This document shows, piece by piece, positions 18,145 through 21,844 of a stretch of 21,844 nt of DNA. The stretch's first letter is position 1. Every line of letters starts with the position of its first letter. The stretch is from CAADGN01 sp035443945. Its GTDB lineage: Bacteria > Planctomycetota > Phycisphaerae > Phycisphaerales > UBA1924. The stretch is taken from positions 1 through 21,844 of the forward strand of contig DAOMNQ010000047.1 in NCBI GenBank assembly GCA_035443945.1. The letters run 5' to 3'. A program made the translations under genes and the position numbers. The notes under the pieces are model-generated. The model was not told where the DNA came from, searched no databases, and was given only the letters and a program-made list of their open reading frames with translations.

Positions 18145-18690
18145 GTGCTGGGGCCGGGCGGCGACTACCGGCGGGCGGTCGGCGGCGGCTACGGACCCGT
18201 CCAAGAGGCCCGCGCCCTCGACACGATGGCGACGGCCTGCGAGGTCGTGGACGCGGCCGAGAACGCCGACGCGATCATGGAGGAGCGCCGCCGCGCTCGC
18301 ATGACCGACGGATCGGTCGAAACCGCTGTCTCCGCAGACAACGAGCGATTCCCCTACGCCTGGCGGCTGTGCTGGGCGTCGCCGGCGTTCGGTGCGATCG
18401 CCACCGTGACGCTCGACCGATCGCCGTCGCTGGCGTGTCCGCAGCGAATGCTCACGGAGGCTCGCGCGCTGGCGACGTGCCTGCGCGAGACCGTGAGCAT
18501 CCAGTACCGCGTGTTCGGTCGCGGCTGGTCCGAGCACGAGTGCGCCCGGCCGATGGAGACGTGCAGTCCGGGTCGGCGTTCAGAGGATGAACCCGTGGGG
18601 GCGCAGGGACCCGCGCCCACCGACCCCGTCGAACAGTGGCGACGGGACACGCTCGCTGCGCAGCGTGCGCGGTACGGGGGTGCGCGATGA
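18145..18690 (+). CDS. phage-region protein of unknown function
   Basis: I do not recognise this protein. The open frame gives 181 residues from a GTG at 18145; an ATG at 18301 would give 129 residues, and an upstream ATG at 18076 would fit best if the amber at 18127 were read as sense. GC-rich third positions persist throughout, so it is very likely coding. The N-terminal part includes GPGGDYRRAVGGGYGPVQEA and an acidic helix EVVDAAENADAIMEE; the C-terminal part has several Cys (residues 77, 99, 113, 133, 140) without a clear metal motif. Its TGA overlaps the ATG of the zinc-ribbon gene (ATGA), pointing to translational coupling. Its small size and location suggest a phage early gene. Confidence 0.55.
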   Translation: MLGPGGDYRRAVGGGYGPVQEARALDTMATACEVVDAAENADAIMEERRRARMTDGSVETAVSADNERFPYAWRLCWASPAFGAIATVTLDRSPSLACPQRMLTEARALATCLRETVSIQYRVFGRGWSEHECARPMETCSPGRRSEDEPVGAQGPAPTDPVEQWRRDTLAAQRARYGGAR

Positions 18691-18897
18691 GCGACGACCT
18701 CCCCCACATCCCAGTCCCCACCGTCTGCCTCTGCGGACACGCGCCGCTGGACGAGTTCCGCGCCGACGCTCGCGACATCCCGCCGACGCCTCGAAGCCTC
18801 GGCTGCTCGGAGTGCGGCCGCGTCTGGCTGTTCGCGTCGGGCGAGTGGCTCAACCCGCCGTGCGAGCGGTGCGGCAGTACGGGCGTGATCCGCGTCG
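18687..18897 (+). CDS. zinc-ribbon protein, cut by the assembly gap
   Basis: The 70 visible residues contain three cysteine pairs: Cys14-x-Cys16, Cys40-x-x-Cys43 and Cys59-x-x-Cys62, the last two in CSECG and CERCG knuckles typical of small zinc ribbons. These knuckles usually bind nucleic acid or hold protein interfaces together. The frame enters the N gap at 18898. The tail at 18908-18999 may be its C-terminus if the true gap length is a multiple of three. The start is fixed by the ATGA overlap with the preceding gene. The exact function is unknown. Confidence 0.6.
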
Positions 18898-18907
18898 NNN
18901 NNNNNNN
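18898..18907. other. assembly gap (10 N)
   Basis: Ten undetermined bases mark a scaffold join. The number is probably a placeholder, so the true distance is unknown and an unknown amount of phage sequence may be missing. Any frame read straight across it is not meaningful. Confidence 0.98.
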
Positions 18908-18999
18908 CCGGGGATCTCGAAGACGGCGTCCTCGCTGCCGAGGGCGGCGATGCCGCGGTCGTGCGCCACAGCCAGCCAGAGGAGGTCCACCCGTGCTGA
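18908..18999 (+). CDS. C-terminal tail of a gene entering from the gap
   Basis: In the frame ending at TGA 18997-18999 the sequence reads GDLEDGVLAAEGGDAAVV and ends EEVHPC, a balanced acidic peptide with GC third positions, unlike the arginine-rich alternatives. Its stop overlaps the GTG start of the YqaJ gene by 7 nt, a typical phage arrangement. It may complete the zinc-ribbon protein before the gap or be the end of a separate gene. Confidence 0.45.
18981..18985 (+). promoter_or_regulatory. ribosome binding site fixing the YqaJ-like start
   Basis: GGAGG lies 7 bp before the GTG at 18993. It shows that this gene starts after the gap and is not a fusion with the zinc-ribbon protein, although the frame appears open across the Ns. 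Confidence 0.75.
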
Positions 19000-19976
19000 C
19001 CGAGCAGCAGATAGTCGAGCGGCGCAGCCGCGTCGGCGCGTCCGACGTGGCGGCCATCATGGGCGTGCCGACGTTCGCGGGCCGCAACGCGCTGACGGTC
19101 TACTGGGAGAAGATCGGCGCGCTCGAGGAGAACCCGGCGACGGACGCGATGGAGGCTGGCAACCGCCTGGAGCCGTACATCCTCGACTGGGCCGAGCGAG
19201 AGTTGGGGCCGCTGGAGCGCAACGTCGTGGTGTTCGACCCGGCGGGCGCGCCGATCGCCTCGACGCTCGACGGCCGGGTCGTCGCGGACGGCACGCCGGT
19301 CGAGGCCAAGACGAGCGGCATCTTCGGCCCGATCCACGGCCAGTGGGGAGAGGCCGGAACGGACGAAGTGCCGGACGGCTACATCGTCCAGTGCCAGACG
19401 CAACTGCTCTGCACCGAGGCGGAGGTCTGCCGGCTGTTCGCGCTGCTGGGCACGCGCGGGCGCGTCGAGTTCACGATCCACCCCGAGCCGCGTCTGATCG
19501 CCACCATCCGCGACGTTGCCACCGATTTCTACGCCGAGTACGTGGCGAAGCGGCGCGATCCGCGCGACGGCTGGGCGGAGCGGCTGGAGAATGCGCACGG
19601 ACTCCGCCTGACGGCCGACCCGTGCGCCCCGGCGCTGGAGGTGGCGCGTCGGCTGAAGCGCATCCGCGGCAAGGTGATCCGCGTCGAGAACGCGGATCCG
19701 TTCATCGTGTGGGATAAGTTCCGCGCCGTGCGGCTCGACGCGGAGAAGGCCGAGAAGACCAAACTCGCCGAGTGCCTGACGATCCTGGGCGACGCGGACG
19801 CGGCGGAGTTGCCCGGCGGCGTGGTGTTCGCCTACGCCGAGCAGCGCACGGCGGACATCATCGACCGCGAGGCGATGAAGCGTGACGGGGTGTACGAGAA
19901 GTACGCGAGCGGCAACACCTGTCGGGTGCCGCGCCTCAAGGGCGGCGAGAAGAGGACCAGCAAGAAGGGAGCGTGA
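18993..19976 (+). CDS. YqaJ-like (lambda exonuclease family) recombinase nuclease
   Basis: This is a phage-type 5'-3' exonuclease of the YqaJ/lambda Exo family, which resects double-stranded DNA so that an annealing protein can load on the exposed strand. The 327-residue product has GASDVAAIMG at residues 15-24, the early Glu in NRLE (Glu60), and the metal-binding core LDG (Asp93), then EAK (Glu104, Lys106), followed by YIVQCQTQLL at 130-139: the PD-(D/E)xK arrangement of the family. All key positions appear intact. The GTG start is supported by a GGAGG site. The RecT-family gene starts 3 bp after its stop, and exonuclease-annealase pairs are the usual phage arrangement. Confidence 0.9.
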   Translation: MLTEQQIVERRSRVGASDVAAIMGVPTFAGRNALTVYWEKIGALEENPATDAMEAGNRLEPYILDWAERELGPLERNVVVFDPAGAPIASTLDGRVVADGTPVEAKTSGIFGPIHGQWGEAGTDEVPDGYIVQCQTQLLCTEAEVCRLFALLGTRGRVEFTIHPEPRLIATIRDVATDFYAEYVAKRRDPRDGWAERLENAHGLRLTADPCAPALEVARRLKRIRGKVIRVENADPFIVWDKFRAVRLDAEKAEKTKLAECLTILGDADAAELPGGVVFAYAEQRTADIIDREAMKRDGVYEKYASGNTCRVPRLKGGEKRTSKKGA

Positions 19977-19979
19977 GCG

Positions 19980-20969
19980 ATGGCGACGAAGGAAGTGGTC
20001 AAGTCGGAGGCGGTGCAGACGGCCGACGGAAACGAGATCGTGGAGCGGCGCGAGCCGGCGGGGGGCGGCATCCGCGGCCTGCTGGAAGCCAAGCGGCAGG
20101 CGATGGCGGCGGTGGCGACCGCGCACCTGACGCCGGAGAAACTCATCAAGATCGTCGGCGTGGCGATGAGCAGAACGCCCGACCTGATGCGGTGCACGCC
20201 GATGAGCGTGCTGAACGCCGTGATGACGCTGGCCGAGTTGGGGCTGGCCCCGAACACACTCGGCTCGGCCTACCTGATCCCGTTCCGCAACGGGCGCACC
20301 GGCACCTACGAGTGCCAGTTGATCGTCGGCTACCGGGGGCTGGTCGAGTTGGCGCGCCGCTCGGGCACGATCAGCACGATCCATGCCGAAGTCGTGCGCG
20401 ACGGCGACGAGTGGGAGTTGGAGTTCGGCCTGGACGCGAAACTCCGCCACGTCCCGAGGGCGGCTCAGGACGCGAAGATCCGGCTGGCCTACGCGATCGC
20501 GCGGTTCAAGGACGGCTCACACCAGATCGCCGTGATGACGAAGGACGAGATCGACGCGATCCGCAAGCGCAGTAAGGCGGCCGGCTCTGGGCCGTGGGTC
20601 TCGGACTACGCCGAGATGGCAAAAAAGACGGTGCTCAGGCGTCTGTGCAAACTCCTCCCGCTGACGCCGGAGTTGGAGCACCAGGTCGCCATCGCCGATC
20701 GCACGGAGTTTGACTTCGGAGACTTGGCGGGGAGCGAGCCGACGCCGGGCGCGGCCGGCCTGGCCGATCGGATGCTTGGCGGGAAGGCGGACGACGCGAC
20801 GCCCGATGAAGTGTCCGCCGCCCCCGCCACGCCGATCGCCGGCGAGGTCGCCGACGCGGCGGAGCGGATCAACGAACTACGCGCCAAGGCCGAGAAGGCC
20901 GGGGCCGAGAAGCCTGACGAGACCACGTTCACCGACGACGAGCAGAAGTTCCTGGACGGCCTCGACTGA
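19980..20969 (+). CDS. recT: RecT-family single-strand annealing protein
   Basis: RecT-type proteins coat single-stranded DNA and anneal complementary strands in phage recombination. The 329-residue product shows the family core: CTPMSVLNAVMTLAELGL at residues 77-94, GSAYLIPFRN, YECQLIVGYRGLVELARRSG near 110-130 and MAKKTVLRRLCKLLP near residues 219-233. The C-terminal ~80 residues are Ala-, Glu- and Asp-rich, probably disordered and acidic, ending in a DDEQKFLDGLD-like tail, a region that in related proteins can contact host SSB. It starts 3 bp after the nuclease stop, with a GGGAG site. It is followed by a hairpin terminator. Confidence 0.92.
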   Translation: MATKEVVKSEAVQTADGNEIVERREPAGGGIRGLLEAKRQAMAAVATAHLTPEKLIKIVGVAMSRTPDLMRCTPMSVLNAVMTLAELGLAPNTLGSAYLIPFRNGRTGTYECQLIVGYRGLVELARRSGTISTIHAEVVRDGDEWELEFGLDAKLRHVPRAAQDAKIRLAYAIARFKDGSHQIAVMTKDEIDAIRKRSKAAGSGPWVSDYAEMAKKTVLRRLCKLLPLTPELEHQVAIADRTEFDFGDLAGSEPTPGAAGLADRMLGGKADDATPDEVSAAPATPIAGEVADAAERINELRAKAEKAGAEKPDETTFTDDEQKFLDGLD

Positions 20970-20989
20970 CGCTCTCTCCCTCTCGTGCG

Positions 20990-21023
20990 CCGACCCCCCG
21001 CTCAGCGGCGGGGGCGTCGGTTT
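20990..21023 (+). terminator. hairpin terminator after the RecT-family gene
   Basis: CCGAC-CCCCC-GC pairs with GC-GGGGG-(C)-GTCGG, a 12-bp stem with one bulged C and a six-base loop, followed by TTTCGATT. The GC-rich stem 20 bp after the recT stop is typical of an intrinsic terminator, although the T-tract is short. It separates the nuclease-annealase pair from the ATPase gene, so some read-through or a new promoter is needed. Confidence 0.7.
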
Positions 21024-21041
21024 CGATTCACGACGGCGGCG

Positions 21042-21048
21042 AAAGGAG
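21042..21048 (+). promoter_or_regulatory. ribosome binding site of the SbcC-like ATPase
   Basis: AAAGGAG 7 bp before the GTG at 21056 is the strongest ribosome site in this part of the window and fixes the start. Confidence 0.8.
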
Positions 21049-21055
21049 TTGGCAC

Positions 21056-21844
21056 GTGGCGACGATTGAGATCGAGAACGTGGGGCCGATCGAGCGGCTT
21101 GCCGTCGCGGTGCCGCCCGATGGCGGCGTGGTGGTTCTGCGCGGCGCGAACGGCTCGGGCAAATCGACGGCGCTCACCGCCGCCGAGGCGCTGACGGGCA
21201 GGACGGCCAAACTCTCCACGCGCGACGGCGCGCGCGGCACCGGCCGGATCGACGGCCTCGGCGCGACGGTCGTGCTGGGCCGGCGGATCACCCGCGCCGG
21301 CGAGGTCGAGGTTGCCAGCCTCGAAGGTCGGATCAGCATCGCCGACCTGGTGCAGCCGCCGATCAAGGGCGATGCGGAGGCGGACCGCGTGCGCATTCGC
21401 GCGCTGGTCTCGCTCACGGGCGTCGAGCCGACGCCGGAGATGTTCCGCGAACTGGTCGGCCCGGCCGTGGACGAGGTAGAGGTTGAGTGGTCGGGCGACG
21501 CGGTCGAGGTCGCCGGGCGCATCAAACGCGCACTGGAGGCTCGCGCTCGCTCCGTCGAGGCGGAGGCGTCGGTGCGTGAGGGTCAGGCGATGGCGCTGGA
21601 GGAGTCGGCACGAGACGTGAACCTGTCGGCTCCGTCCGATGAGGCTGCGCTTCGCGCCGAGCACTCCGAGGCCGTGGCGGCGCTGGCCATGCTCCAGGAG
21701 CGGGAGCGGGCGCACGCCGCCGCGAGCGAGCGGATCGCCCAGGCAACCGCGCGTCTGGAGGCGCTGAGATCGGGCTACAGCGGCCCGAGCGTGGCGGAGG
21801 CGCGGCGCGCACAGGAGCAGGCGGCCCATGCGCACAAGGACGCG
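21056..21844 (+). CDS. SbcC/SMC-like AAA ATPase, 3'-truncated
   Basis: The frame from GTG 21056 runs 263 codons to the window edge without a stop. It opens MATIEIENVGPIERLAV and has a clear Walker A, GANGSGKST (residues 30-38), in the N-terminal position typical of Rad50/SbcC/RecF-type proteins. From about residue 160 on it is a charged, Glu/Ala/Arg-rich heptad-like stretch that should form a coiled-coil arm. The ABC signature, Walker B and second half would lie beyond the window. Phages often place such an ATPase next to their recombinases, sometimes with a nuclease partner (SbcD/gp47-like). Its GC third positions support coding. An unrelated phage SMC-like ATPase is the main alternative. 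Confidence 0.8.
   Translation, partial: MATIEIENVGPIERLAVAVPPDGGVVVLRGANGSGKSTALTAAEALTGRTAKLSTRDGARGTGRIDGLGATVVLGRRITRAGEVEVASLEGRISIADLVQPPIKGDAEADRVRIRALVSLTGVEPTPEMFRELVGPAVDEVEVEWSGDAVEVAGRIKRALEARARSVEAEASVREGQAMALEESARDVNLSAPSDEAALRAEHSEAVAALAMLQERERAHAAASERIAQATARLEALRSGYSGPSVAEARRAQEQAAHAHKDA

Larger units (their letters stand above)
18076..21844 (+). mobile_element. probable prophage or phage-derived recombination region (partial)
   Basis: From 18076 on, all genes are plus-strand, small, and tightly spaced or overlapping (ATGA and GTG/TGA overlaps), and include a YqaJ-type nuclease, a RecT-family annealase and an SbcC/SMC-like ATPase, a classic phage recombination module. Codon choice shifts by eye from GCC/CTC to GCG/CTG/GAG. 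No integrase, structural gene or attachment site is visible, and a 10-N gap lies inside, so the extent and nature of the element are open. Confidence 0.6.

Noticed and set aside
18086..18304. A 72-codon plus-strand frame ending in an ATGA overlap with the ATG at 18301
   Set aside because: Its composition (Arg, Trp, Ser, Ala, Pro) and weaker third-position GC are those of a shadow; the frame through 18076-18690 fits coding bias better.
15679..18537. A 952-codon open frame on the minus strand
   Set aside because: It lies antisense to the surface protein, argG and the first phage gene. It spans genes of unrelated origin and has the Glu/Asp/Arg/Gly bias of a shadow frame.
18354..20450. A 698-codon minus-strand frame across the N gap
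   Set aside because: It is antisense to the YqaJ-like and RecT-family genes and reads through undetermined bases; it is rich in Arg, His and Ala without motifs.

Overview
The window reads as a GC-rich (codon third positions almost all G or C) bacterial chromosome fragment, most likely from a planctomycete of the class Phycisphaerae. The pointers are a SurA/PpiD-like membrane protein with a characteristic N-terminus, a PEP-CTERM-like exported protein that begins with a W-x-x-P-x-NW motif, an ECF sigma factor paired with a membrane Ser/Thr kinase, futalosine-pathway menaquinone synthesis (mqnD), and a TlpA-type thioredoxin fused to a lipoprotein-carrier-like domain. This is inference from protein features; no 16S gene or other decisive marker is present.

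Layout. 1-1248: MATE transporter, cut at the window edge. 1253-3931 (minus): SurA/PpiD-like protein and rpsD, in one transcription unit. 4212-7700 (plus): purF, mqnD and an FAH-family hydrolase. 7719-10252 (minus): a tight three-gene run of a TlpA-like thioredoxin protein, a LemA-associated membrane protein and LemA. 10362-17931 (plus): smpB, an ECF sigma factor, a transmembrane Ser/Thr kinase, a large exported repeat protein and argG. No tRNA, rRNA, CRISPR array or insertion sequence was seen.

After argG the content changes. From about 18076 to the end there are small, tightly packed, overlapping plus-strand genes that look like a phage DNA-recombination module: an unknown gene interrupted by an in-frame amber codon, a zinc-ribbon protein that runs into a 10-N assembly gap (18898-18907), a YqaJ/lambda-exonuclease-like nuclease, a RecT-family annealing protein, a hairpin terminator, and an SbcC/SMC-like ATPase that starts at 21056 and leaves the window. 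Codon choice also shifts by eye towards GCG, CTG and GAG, away from the GCC and CTC preference of the housekeeping genes. The host-phage junction lies in continuous sequence between 17932 and 18076, so it may be a real prophage edge.

The parts most worth following up are the amber-interrupted phage gene, the exonuclease/annealase/ATPase module in a poorly sampled host group, the sigma factor-kinase-surface protein run, and the three divergent ~100-residue repeats of the surface protein. Nothing here proves a wholly new system.
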